A DNA stretch of 64,000 nucleotides from Nematostella vectensis (taxonomy: Eukaryota; Cnidaria; Anthozoa; Actiniaria; Edwardsiidae), in assembly GCF_932526225.1 (NCBI RefSeq), contig NC_064038.1, forward strand, positions 11,717,070 to 11,781,069, in the 5' to 3' direction. The notes beneath the pieces were generated by a model. The model was not told where the DNA came from. It was given only the letters and a program-made list of their open reading frames with translations, and ran no database searches. The translations under genes and the position numbers were made by a program. Shown here in pieces: positions 1 through 22,200 of this stretch (the first letter of the stretch is position 1; every line of letters begins with the position of its first letter).

Positions 1-1088
1 ATGGTTGCTTGAATGACTTTTTGCCAGTCGTTGATTCCTTTTTCGGGAAATGTCTAAGAGTTTTCAAACCATTCCTTTTTGAGAGCAATTTCCTTGGACA
101 ATTAACCGTAAATTTCGCTAAAATCTATTTTTTTGCGAATAGTGACAATAGGGTTTTATGCCTGTGAATTGATTGACATGTGCTAATAATTCATCACCAT
201 AATATATACGAAAAGCGATTGAAATTACTTAAACATCGTCTTCATAGATAGATATTTGATTGACGTTTGTCATGCTAATGCATATCGTATCCATAGATAC
301 GAGAGGTGATTGACATGTGCTACTGGGATTCGACCAATTGGAAGCTCAGAGTCTCGGAAATACGACAACAGCTAGAGCAGGCGTGGATCTCAACCAACGA
401 TTGGGATACCTGTGTGTAGAGTGAGCTAAAACAGCAAGTCAGCGTCCAAGATACAGTTAGAGCATGCGCGGAGGTCTGCTATAACACACTTGGAGTGAAC
501 TACGTGTCACCTGACAACTGTCAATCAAACGGAAATGAGGAGGTGGCCTTCAAACGCCTGTTAGCTGAAGTCTTTAAGCACTTTAATCACATACAGATGA
601 CATGTTTTATTGTAATAAGTTTTGTATAAAACATTATTTGATACGAACTGCTAAAAACCAAAATGAAAAAAAAAGCAGGTGAAAAAACAATAATTTGTAT
701 TTATTCTACTTTTACCGCTTAAGTTCGAGTGGCGTTTGTGTTTATAGTTTTGATTCTACAGAGCAAAGATTTTGCCCCTTTGAAACGTGTCGACGAAACA
801 GCCAGTGTCGTCTGCTAGCTGGTTTGTCCGTGAAACAATCACGATGTTATGTGATATCCTTATAATAAGATGGACCCTCAAAAACATTGATAACTTGCAG
901 AACAACGCTGGAGACCTGCCCAAAATGAGACGCGTTTAATGACTCGTATATCAGCGCAAAATACAAATCCAAATAAGCAACAATTACGCAAAAAACACAC
1001 ACAAAAAAAGCGTTTACTAATATCTCATAAAAAGTCTTTGAACCTGCAAGTGTGTTTTGGAAATCATTATCGTACTTATGGGGAGTGG
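1..1088. other. Non-coding flank, nothing recognised
   Basis: I see no convincing exon, RNA gene or repeat array here. The short open frames lack codon structure and similarity to known families. Composition is AT-rich, as elsewhere in the window. Confidence 0.5.
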
Positions 1089-1129
1089 CTATTGTGTATA
1101 AATGATTCTGCTATACGCTGTGTTACCCC

Positions 1130-1396
1130 GGGCTTCAGACATTATCATCAACTTTTCCTCCGAAGGACGTCTATAGTGATCGTGGAAAGGAGTTCTAGTA
1201 GCAATCATTATATACTTCTTTTTTACGGAAAGAATCTTTATATCAAAGAAAAAGGCAGCAACTTTAGATGTTCCCAACACTACCCCTGTTATCATCAACT
1301 TTTCTTTCGATAGCACTTCGATAGTGATCGTGTGATATTCGGAAGGTATTTGAGTAGCAATCATTATATACTTTTTTTTCCCGAAGTATCTTTATA
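1130..1396 (-). pseudogene. Two decayed tandem copies of the 3' end of the SGNH-like gene
   Basis: The last part of the neighbouring hydrolase gene encodes a segment reading YHTITIEVLS followed by KLMITG. The same DNA recurs twice downstream: the block containing TTATCATCAACTT is anchored near 1144, 1291 and 1446, giving periods of about 147 and 155 bp. The middle copy still translates as YHTITIEVLSKEKLMITG on the minus strand. The most distal copy is more diverged. These units lie beyond the gene's stop codon, so they are probably untranslated remnants of a local tandem duplication. A downstream alternative exon cannot be excluded. Confidence 0.7.
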
Positions 1397-2953
1397 TCAC
1401 AGAAAGTGGCAGCAAAACTCAGGGGGTCCCACAACTAATCCTGTTATCATCAACTTTCCTTCTGACAGAACTTCGATGGTGATCGTATGATATCCGGGAG
1501 GTACTCGTGTAGCAATCGTATAAACATCGTTCGTACTTCGTACTTCCTTTGCGTTAACAGTGATTCCTGTATCTCTTTGTTGGTCCAGGAAAACTAGTCC
1601 CTCACTTCCCTCGCTCTCAAAGTGTATTATGAGACTAACTGATCTAGACTGGACCTCTTCCGTGCCGGGTCTCCAAGGGGGTACAAGGACCCCGTATTTG
1701 ATAGTTGCCCCGGGACCACTCCCAACCCATCCTCGCTGGCGGTCCATTCTCGCCATTTCCTGATAGTCAGTGTTCTTGTCGAAGTTCAAGTAAGGCTTGA
1801 CAATAAACGTGAATCCTTGGATTGATAAGGGCTTTAAATTTAGCGTGCGATGGTAGAAGTCTTGTTTGTAGTTTGGAGTGACACTTGTCGAACACTTTGG
1901 ATTTGTGATAATTTCTAATGGATTATCTAACAGTAGCGGCTCAGGCAATCGTGGGACTGCAGTAGTGAACTGATTGTTCTGTATCTGAGCAAGGAACACT
2001 TTACGTATGTAATTGATCAACAGTGTCCCAATGTGCGCATGCGCCTTTATCGATATATGGTTCGAGTCTCGGCTCGACATTTTGGACGCCATGTCCGAAT
2101 TCTTGACTCTTTGTCCGCCGACCATCGGACATATAATATCCCGTAAGCTAAACGAGGTTATCTGGTAATGCTCTGCTAACTCTGTTTGTCCCAGGTCTTC
2201 AAGGTTCACGCACTCAGGATTTGATTGCCCACTGAATGACCCCACTGCATTGACATAAAGAACATCAGGAGCCGAAAAATAGCGAAGTAATCGACGGGTC
2301 AACTGCTCAAGTGGTTTCGCCTTCCCTGGTAACTTATAATTCACCGACTGTTCAACCAAGACAATGTCAATGATTTGATTAACAGGGATAAACGCATCGA
2401 AACAATACGCAAAAAGTGCGCCCCCTGTGCCGCCGATAGCGATGTTGAAGACCTTGATATCCGATCCAGTGATTGGGGCAATCGTTCGTCTCCACCATCG
2501 AGTGAATATGCCATAATAAGTGCTCTCTAAGTTCCCCTCTCGCCGGTCAATTCCGCCACCCGCACTGTTAGATCCGCCTATGATAAGAAGATTAACAGGC
2601 TTTTTATCAAGCGCTTTGCGAAGTACTTTTTGTAGACGTCTTGTGTTCCGCGGGTACACACCATGTTTGAAGTAAGACTGGTCAAGCTGCCATAGGAATT
2701 CGCTGATATTTCTCGGAAAATTGAGTGTCCGTAAAGGTTTGTTATTGCTGAGACTCTGTATCAGTCTTATCTTAGTTTGGCTCAACTGTTGGTTTTGTTT
2801 TTCTGCTTGTCGTTTTTCGACTTGATGGCCATATTTCCGCATCTCTGGTTGGTACAAATACGGGGACTGAGGCCTCACGGAAGAAAACACAACACTGGCA
2901 GTTAACAAAACACTAAACAATGACAAGTTAGGCAAAGATGTTGACGGCGCCAT
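1397..2953 (-). CDS. Secreted SGNH (GDSL-like) hydrolase-type protein, 518 aa
   Basis: A single uninterrupted frame starts at MAPSTSLPNL, and a hydrophobic segment (about residues 10-27) reads as a signal peptide, so the product is probably secreted or lumenal. The core looks like an SGNH hydrolase: block I is LLIIGGSNSAGGG near residue 128 (Ser in the GDS position, with Gly replacing Asp), a Gly-rich block is IAIGGTGGA near 171, and the Asp-x-x-His pair is DSNHIS at about 296-299. A C-terminal domain of about 170 residues is unassigned. SGNH enzymes cleave acyl or acetyl esters; the substrate here cannot be inferred. No intron is seen, unlike the other genes in the window. It lies about 600 bp downstream of the WASP gene on the same strand. 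Its 3' end has been tandemly copied beyond the stop codon. Confidence 0.75.
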   Translation of the reverse strand: MAPSTSLPNLSLFSVLLTASVVFSSVRPQSPYLYQPEMRKYGHQVEKRQAEKQNQQLSQTKIRLIQSLSNNKPLRTLNFPRNISEFLWQLDQSYFKHGVYPRNTRRLQKVLRKALDKKPVNLLIIGGSNSAGGGIDRREGNLESTYYGIFTRWWRRTIAPITGSDIKVFNIAIGGTGGALFAYCFDAFIPVNQIIDIVLVEQSVNYKLPGKAKPLEQLTRRLLRYFSAPDVLYVNAVGSFSGQSNPECVNLEDLGQTELAEHYQITSFSLRDIICPMVGGQRVKNSDMASKMSSRDSNHISIKAHAHIGTLLINYIRKVFLAQIQNNQFTTAVPRLPEPLLLDNPLEIITNPKCSTSVTPNYKQDFYHRTLNLKPLSIQGFTFIVKPYLNFDKNTDYQEMARMDRQRGWVGSGPGATIKYGVLVPPWRPGTEEVQSRSVSLIIHFESEGSEGLVFLDQQRDTGITVNAKEVRSTNDVYTIATRVPPGYHTITIEVLSEGKLMITGLVVGPPEFCCHFL

Positions 2954-3501
2954 ATTGATCAGAGCAGGAAGGGTTTCCCAGGATCATGATCCATGCTATA
3001 AAGATCATGCTTGTTGGACTGTGCTATCCGAGCCAAAGAGTGGCGCTTCATGCTGGGATATCGTAAACCCATTCAAGGGTTTCTAAGGTGATTTAATTGT
3101 TTTGTTGTATAGCCTCTTTTAGGGTGAGTGTTTTTAGATTACAATACCTGTTGTTTACCTGTCAGCTTACGTGTTTTACGTCACGGGCTATGCATCTCGT
3201 CACGAAACCTGTCACACAATCCTCTCGTGATCCGAAAACAGGTGACTAGAAATCTTGTCACGCAAGCTCACACTACTCGTGGCAGATCTTGAAACGAGTC
3301 TTGTTGTCACGCAAATCCTTACTTTTTTTCAAATAATAAGTGAACTATTTCCAAAAAGTGAAATTTGCTTATAATGATGATATGTCTTTTGGTTCAAAGC
3401 TGTCAGTCAATTGTTTAAGCAAAGAAATTAAAATTATTTAATTAAATCAGAAATATCAACCAATATCATTCTTAAACAAATCAATAAAAACGCCCGTGTA
3501 T
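2954..3501. other. Intergenic spacer between SGNH-like and WASP genes
   Basis: This interval holds the presumed promoter/5' UTR of the hydrolase gene and the 3' UTR end of the WASP gene. I see repeated TCACG-type words around 3180-3310 but no recognisable control element. Confidence 0.4.
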
Positions 3502-3507
3502 TTTATT
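3502..3507 (-). terminator. Candidate polyadenylation signal of the WASP gene
   Basis: The minus strand reads AATAAA here, about 64 bp beyond the TAG stop codon (3571-3573) of the WASP gene. Position and sequence fit a eukaryotic poly(A) signal. Confidence 0.5.
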
Positions 3508-3570
3508 ATTATAAATGCTAAGCTACACGTACACATCATATAGATGCTGATAGCTGGGTGATTATAACGG

Positions 3571-14492
<10,922 letters not shown>

Positions 14493-14603
14493 GCTAATAA
14501 AAGTCCAATAGACTTGTCTACAGCCTACAATGCGCGCGCCAATTACTGATTATGACGCTAACAAACGCGCTAATTTGACACACAGTTAGCCACGCGCTGG
14601 TAA

Positions 14604-14858
14604 TATGCCTAGTGCACACTAGTGACATAATAACATAACAACATAGTCGCGCGCACTCTTTTAAGCCCGACATAATGACATGGACATAATGACATGAAAG
14701 AAAAAAAAAAACCGTGTTTTTTCTCTTATGTTGTTATGTTCATGTCGTTATGTCGGGCTTATGTCAAAATGTCGAACCATTCACCTTGAACATATGAACA
14801 TGAGGATGCAAGCGTCTATGTCATTATATCGTAATGTCACTAGTTTGCACCAGGCATA
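14604..14858. mobile_element. MITE-like inverted repeat just upstream of the WASP start codon
   Basis: The ends are inverted copies: left TATGCCTAGTGCACACTAGT and right, on the opposite strand, TATGCCTGGTGCAAACTAGT. The inside is rich in ACATAATGACAT-type words and is itself partly self-complementary around 14670-14770. It has no coding capacity and sits about 110 bp upstream of the WASP ATG, within the likely promoter/5' UTR. Confidence 0.7.
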
Positions 14859-15378
14859 ACCACGCTGGCATACTATGATTGGCAGCTCTGTGCTTTCTAT
14901 CTCACAGAACCGCTTTCAGATTTTTTGTCTGGTGTTACAAAAATGTGTCGTGGAAGGATAGTCAAAATACTTCGGAAAAGAGAGGGGGGGGAGGGTTGTA
15001 AGGCAGAGTTCCTTGATGCATGATTTCTGAGTCAAATAAATAATCCCAAATCGTTTCCTCTAGCGTTTTCGCTTTTCGCAGGGTTTCCTGGGAAGTTAGG
15101 CTAGATTCGGATTATGATCGTGTCTTTGATTAGCTAGAACCTCTTAAAAAAGATACTGTTTAAATTTACTGAAGATTTAAAGATTTTGTCAAAACAACAG
15201 ATGACATTGGTGATGACTTTTTTTTCTAGACATTTTGGTCCAGGTTAATCCATAATCAATAAATAATAACGCAAACATATTTCTTTCAAATAGCGTAAAC
15301 CTTTTGAAAACATTTCCTTGCTTTTTATAATCTAAATGTACACACTAATATTTATTTTAGATTGTTATATGTACTTTG

Positions 15379-15592
15379 TATACACCTATTTAAAAAATGG
15401 TTGTCAGCGCAAAAGGCAAATGGCAATTGCCAAAATGGCAGTTCTACGACCAAAGGTGCTTATAGACAGTAATTATTTGTAAAAATGAAGGTGAAAATAA
15501 GCTCAAAATTTTTATTCAACTCATTTTTATTTATAATTTTGAACTTGTCAATCCCCATTTGCCGTTGCACTGACAACGTGCTAATGTGTATA
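15379..15592. mobile_element. MITE, copy 1 of a TATACACCTATTT family
   Basis: The terminal inverted repeats read TATACACCTATTTAAAAAAT on the left and TATACACATTAGCACGTTGT on the right (opposite strand), each followed by GTTGTCAG(C/T)GCAA and a GGCAAATGG word. A second copy of the family lies at 35391-35687. It is non-coding. Confidence 0.65.
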
Positions 15593-16062
15593 CTTGAGAT
15601 TACAGCTGTACCGTTAACTTCTAAAAGATCTGTATTATTGCAGTAGTTACAGGCATTCATTGCGGGCCTATTTTTGTTGTTGCCATTAGTTCCACTCTGA
15701 ATACAATCAAATATTTAGGGGGGGAAACTGATTAATTATTAAGAAGTAGCGTCTTAAAGCCGAACTTAACAAACCAAACTCCCGACCAAGTTGATTTGTT
15801 ATCAAGTTTTAAAGAACCAGGTAAGTTGAAAGAGTGTCCGTGTATTAAAAAAATAATATGGGTACCAATTACTGGTGAGCCCTACTAAACTATTTGCTTC
15901 AAAAGATTTTGATAGCTTTCTGCTTGAAAAAAGTACTTGCTCAGAGCTTTTTACTACTATTTTGCATTGATACTAATCTGATAAAAATTAAAGTCATAAG
16001 GTTGTAGAATAATAACATTTTACAAAGACCACGGACATGACGATGTACTTTTCTTTTTAAAT

Positions 16063-16135
16063 TCTGATTGCGTTTTTGTCTTCAGATGAAGCTCTATCTA
16101 TCCGTTTTCCGCGCTTTCCAACGTACAGAGAGCTT
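16063..16135 (+). pseudogene. Truncated copy of lectin-like exon 1
   Basis: The sequence TTTTTGTCTTCAG followed by ATGAAGCTCTATCTATCCG duplicates the acceptor and first codons of copy A exon 1, about 180 bp upstream of the real one. After MKLYLSVF it diverges and loses the PAN domain. Its acceptor and ATG are intact, so it could compete as a decoy first coding exon. Confidence 0.7.
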
Positions 16136-16260
16136 TTCACAATTTGTACTATACAAAATAAGTAAAGGTTGTAAAATAATATCGTAAAAGTTTATAAACA
16201 AATACTATAAAAATGTATTTTGCTATACTTATATTCTGAATTGCGTTTTTGTTTTCAGAT

Positions 16261-19200
16261 ATGAAGCTCTATCTATCCGTTTTTCTATTTATCTCGTGCC
16301 AATGTGTTGCGGAAGTTATAAGTGGACAAACCTTGCAAAAGCGGCGACTGTTGAGCAAAAAAGTAGTGAGAAAAGTATCGGTAAAAAGTATACGATCTTG
16401 CATTGACGAATGCCACCAAGAGCCTCGGTGCAATAGCATAAACTTTAAGCTTGTTGGTGACGTGAATTGTGAGATGAACGAAGAGGATTCCTCGACAGTT
16501 GCACTGGTCCCTGATGATTATAACATTTACTACACCAACGACAAACAAAAAACGGTAGGTTTTACAAAATTCTCTGTCTTTATGTCTTTTTGAAACAGGA
16601 CGTTAGTCAGAACTGTTCTCGCACAAACGTTTTATGAAATAATTCAGTGGAAGATAAAATAAAGATGAGTTTTCTTTATTTCTTTCAAAACCCTTGAGCT
16701 AGAGGCTTTCCAAATTGTGAAATATATCTAAAAAAATCGGTTTCGAGTATTATTTTTGCACATCGGCCGGATTTTTTTTTTAGTGATTTCTAGTATAGTG
16801 CCATTTTTCGTCAGCTTTGAAACCAGGTTTTTATATGCTATCGGTCATGTAAGAAATGGCAATTAATTTTTTCTAGGGACACAGGAAATCGGGAATCAGA
16901 AGGAGAAAAATCATTGTCTGAAATTCATCTCAGAACAAAAAGTTATTCATTTTTTACTCCAGAAGAGTTTTATCCAGTGTGCTATTCTTTATATTAACTT
17001 ATCCGAGTTAGTGCAAAAGTGTTTTTGATAAAAATAATTTATAACGATCTCAACAAGATCCCTAAATTTTTTATCCTGTCCGTTATATTTTTCTGGAAAT
17101 CTGAAGCCTTCATAATTTTTCTGCTCCATTATAAGTTTGTCTCTTATTCTCAAATGTACACTGTTAGTTTCAAAAAGGGAGTAAAAAACCGAGGTACAAA
17201 ATGACTCCCTTTTTGGAGTAATCTTTTACTCCCTTTTTTCTACTCTCTCAAGGGAGTAGATTTTACCCCTGTAGGGGAGTAACTAAAGGGAGTGATTTTC
17301 TAGGTTGCTTGCTATTACTCCATTAAAGGAGTACAATTTACCCTCAAAATGGAGTTATTTTTTACTCCTTTTTTTCCTACTCTCTTAGGGGAGTAAATTT
17401 TACCCACTTTAGGGGGTAGCTAAGTGGAGTAATTTACTAAGTTGCTTGTTGTTACTCCATTAAAAGAGTACAATTCACCCTCAAAATGGGAGTCAATTTT
17501 TACTCCCTATTTTGTTATTTCCCCCTACTAATTGGGTAACTAAAGGGATGATTTCAACCCCCTCCCCCGTTTTTACAAAATGGCTGTTTAAACTACACCT
17601 ACTTCAGGGGTTAATACTGGAGAAATCAGAGTAATTTAGAAACACCAAGGAAAAGACGTTATTATGAATTTGACAAATCATTTAATTAAACAATTCAGTT
17701 TAAAAAATAACAAAATATAAGTTGAAAAAATGTTTGAAAAATAATAGTCATTTGACATAAGGTATCCAGGGCAAAATTACTAACAAGTGTTCCAACATAA
17801 CAAAGCTGAAACAAACATACACAATATTATTTTTCTATAACAACTTTAACAGCTTTTGAACATTACCCTTTTTGGCGTCATTACGGTTTTCCAAAAGAAC
17901 TGCCTCCTCCTCCATCTTTGTATATTCAGATAAGAAGCTAGAAGCCTAATGCCTCTATATGCACCATTTAAATTTGAACCTGGTAGGCTAGCTTGAAAAG
18001 ATAACTAGGTTCTTCATATAAAGGGTTTACTGTGAACAGAATATACGGACAAAAACCAACTACAGTAACATTAGATATTCAAAATAAATATCTGGACAAA
18101 TTTTAGGTGCAAGACTGATTACTAGGTTTTTACTAAGCTAAGTTATTCAATTTTGTGCTTCAAGTAACAGTTTATAAAGCATAGGCGCTTTAGATGTAAG
18201 TACAGTGATTAGCGAATAACTTTACGCATTGATACATTCCTTATACCTCAAACTTCTTTCTTTTCTGGCTTTGCAACTCGAGCACATTTTACTATCTCTA
18301 TCATAATGTCCTGCGAAGATAATAAGAGAAACACATAAGAAGGTAGTATTGCTTTGGAAGATAACAAAGAATCACAAAACATATCAGTCTAGTTCGAGAA
18401 ATCCGCTCACGAACGATGATTTGATGCTGAAGGTGGTCGCAAAAATCACATTTACTATTGAACCTATCACATTATAAAGCCGATTACACACTAACCTTTT
18501 ACTTCAATCCATTTTCTGCCATCAAATCCTTAAAAAAAGTGAATTACGCGTAGAAAAGACGGGAATAAACGGCTATCCGTTTGGAGGCTGTGATAATGGC
18601 TTTCGTTGGACCGTTATGATTTTGCGCCTTGGGCCCAAGCCCCTCTCGGCCACTTAAAGCGAGGAACGCCCGGTACATTTTGCTTTTATGGGCCCTGGTG
18701 AGCCGTCTTCTATCTGCAAAGCGGGACTTCTTTTTTTTATAATCTCAAGTAGCATTTCTATTAGAAACAATATATATGATTTTATAATGTTCAAATCGGA
18801 TCTAAGAATTTTATACAATTATCACCCTACCTTATATGGTGAAAATTTTTATGACGCTAGAAAGCCTAAATTTATGCGATGTCGGGGACTTTAAGGCCAA
18901 ACTCACGGTATGGTTACTATTCGATCACATAGAAACCAAGTTACTAGATGTGCAACCTCACTTGAGACTATTTAACAATTAATCGCCGAAGCCGAAATGA
19001 ATAGCGGTGGATAGTCGACGCTTCCCGTCTCGGGGACTATCCACCGCTATTTACTGATCCTGATGTGAATAATTGTTTCAGTATATACTTGGCGGGGACT
19101 GAACAAGTCACATTTTGCTGTAATTATTTTATCGAATTTCCAACTCTGTTTACCTTTAATAAGTAATGGTCGCGCGAAACGAGGTATCGCTTCTGAGATT

Positions 19201-22200
19201 TGTTGATGATCTTTGTGAAGATTTTGCTCGCTCTCTGAACTTGAGGGCACCAAATCCATTCTGTTTTTCCACACATTGCTTTTAACCACCACGAAATACA
19301 GAACCTCCAATGAAGACAATATACGAATTTTGACCAATATTATTTTGTAGACTAATTTAGTCCCGTTTCACACGTCGTTTTCACAAATTTGATCTTAGAA
19401 ATTATATTTCTTTTGCTTTGAATCCTCCACAGACGAGAAGGTACATTTACTAAAATACTTCCCTGAGTGTGGATACATTATGCAGGCCTAAACTTTGAGT
19501 ATCTTGTCGTTTTCCTTTGTATAAAGTGACGATGTGCTGCACTTGTTTATTGCAAATAAAATTTCAGCAAACTTTGAATTTGTCGCGCGCGATGCAAAAT
19601 TATTTCGGCGGAAAATTGTCAAAACACATGGAGTTTGAAGCCGATTTTCCGTTAAGGACAATGAATCTAAATAAATTTTAGCAAAAAAGCCGTTTTAATG
19701 TGAAGCTCGATAATTTCGGGTGCTAAAAGCAAGTTTATTTTATGGTAATTTCAGTGACAGTGAATACTGCCATTATTCCGAGATAGCGAATCAATCAGAG
19801 CGCGCGTTCTTATGAAGTTCCCGCCAAGTATATTTAACAAATTTCCCATAGTTTTTCGTGGTATGTACTCTAATACACCACGATATTCGTCACCCCATGA
19901 TCAAAATGTTGTGAAATTACGAGGCGTGGTAGCTACGCAGTAATTACAACACAAACAACAAAACCCGGGGATTGGGGGGGGGGGGGGGGGGTGGTTGACA
20001 CCCTTCCCATGATGCACTTCGTCAAAGCATATTATCAACCACCGCGCGTCGTGATGGCGCGCAGATGATCTTAGTCATAGTCAAGGCGGCAAGAGCTAAA
20101 TAGAATAGCTCCGATGCATTCTGAATAAGAAATTTGTTTAATTATCGCCGAATGCCTCGACAATTAAAATTCAAGATTTAAATGAAAACAGATGTTTTCT
20201 TTGCCTTTTAAATCCACGGCCTTTTCCCACGGGCCTTTATTACTCAATCCTGGACGATTTAACGAATTATTTCAATACCTATGAATTTTATACTGTATTT
20301 TTATTTTTCTTGGTCAAGATTGCAGTGGTGGTCATGAGAAATTTGTTTCCTTCAGTTAAAAATGACAACAAAATACACAGGTAGCCCAAGCTCTGTATTT
20401 GTCCCTTTTGATTTTACGGTAAACATAGAGCGAAAAACAAAATTAGTGAAAAATAAAAACAAATCGCGAGACGACAGAAAAAGGAAAACAGTTGCATTGT
20501 ATTACTGGGCTCCTAAAGGTATCCCATTAAAAATCACGCGCAAGTGCTCATGGACAGGGTGTCAAACCAACCTAAACAAAAACAGTATTTACAAAATCAA
20601 AACAGCGCGTACTCTTGAAATGGTGTGTTTTGTAGTGCGTGCGCGAGCGCATGCAACGCGAGCAGATAAACGAAAATTGAAAAAAAACCTTTAGCTTATA
20701 AACCCTGCAGTCTTCGTTACTTTAAGTGTCCTTTTGCAAGAATGGGAAATACATTTACTAGAAAAGATTGAGAACCAAATTTCTCGAATTTAAATCAAGG
20801 TTTTCCGTCTCTCTCGCTTCAAGCGAACCTGCAAGGATTGTGTGAATGACGAATCCCGTGGTATGTCCTCTGATTTACCATAGCTAACAACCAATCAGAA
20901 AGCGAGATTACGCGCAAGTGTTGTAGAATTAACAAATTTCCTAATTCCCATTCAAGAATGTTGACGGACTTCGAGTTCTCGAGAGAAAAAAAAAATCATT
21001 TCCCCTCGGTTAATTCGAGCTTACCCGAGCATACCCGAAAGACTAAAGGTTCTCAATAGACACATTTTCAGTCATTTCGAATAACTCAAACTCCCTGTTT
21101 TCCTTGAGTGTATTCCTTGACGGCTTCGGGTTTACGAGGATCCGTTGTATTTGGAAATTTGCGATCAGGGGTGATCTGTACGACTTAGTGGGCACCAACC
21201 TAAATGCTACTATATGGGAGCCAGAACTATGTTCGCTGACATCATCGATCGATGTTTGTTGCAGAAGCCACCCACAGCCCCTCCCCCTGAGGTGATCTAC
21301 AGATCATGCGCAGAACTAAAAGCCGCCCGCCCGTCGGCCCCGAGCGGAAATTACGCCATGCGCGTCAGGGGGTTTAGGAGAACCATCTACTGTGACATGG
21401 AAACATCAGGTAAGCACAGGTAACCCACGCCGCTAATACACGGATATACTGTCATGTAGATACAGGGAGCCAACGCATCTAACACGTGAGATATACTGTC
21501 ATGTAAACACAGGGAAAACGCGCAACTAACACGAGGATATACTGTCATGTAAACACAGGGAACCCACGCAACTAACACGAAAATATGGTATCATGTAAAC
21601 ACAGGGAACCCAAGTAACTAACACGAGGATATACTGTCATGTAAACACAGGGAACCCAAGCAGCTAACACGAGGATATACTGTCATGTAAACACAGGGAA
21701 CCCACGCAACTAACACGAGGATATACTGTCATATGTAAACACAGGTAACCCGCGTAACTAACACGTCCCTCGATGTATGTTTTCAGGAGGGGGATGGTCA
21801 CTCGTCGTGTCAATCAGCGCCTCGAGTAGAAACCATATTATCCGTCATGCGCACAACTGCTTCAACAGCTCCTTGTGCGTGCCAAAGGAGTCGGGAACTC
21901 TCCCTGTTCGCAAGCATTCGGATGAGGAAATTCGCGCCCTGGCTTTTTACGAAGGTGATAATACAACTGATAACTCGAACGCCGACTCGGAAGCTGGCAG
22001 ATTGGCTCGAGTTATCAAGAGCTGGAGCTATTGGATATCGAAAAAAATGCAGTGTCTTTTTTATGGCGTATCTCTTCAAAATACTTTCTTGTTGTTCTAT
22101 ATAATTTTAATCCGATCTTTTTCTTTTGTAGGAACATTTCGCCTGGAGGCCGCAGGTTCCCGAATCACCTATTACCGGGTAATATCTAATTTCCTTTAAA

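Noticed and set aside
939-1313. 124-codon plus-strand frame
   Set aside because: Antisense to the decayed SGNH 3' copies.
20362-20694. 110-codon plus-strand frame (MTTKYTGSPSS...)
   Set aside because: No domain, no paralogous counterpart and no splice context. It could be real but I cannot support it.
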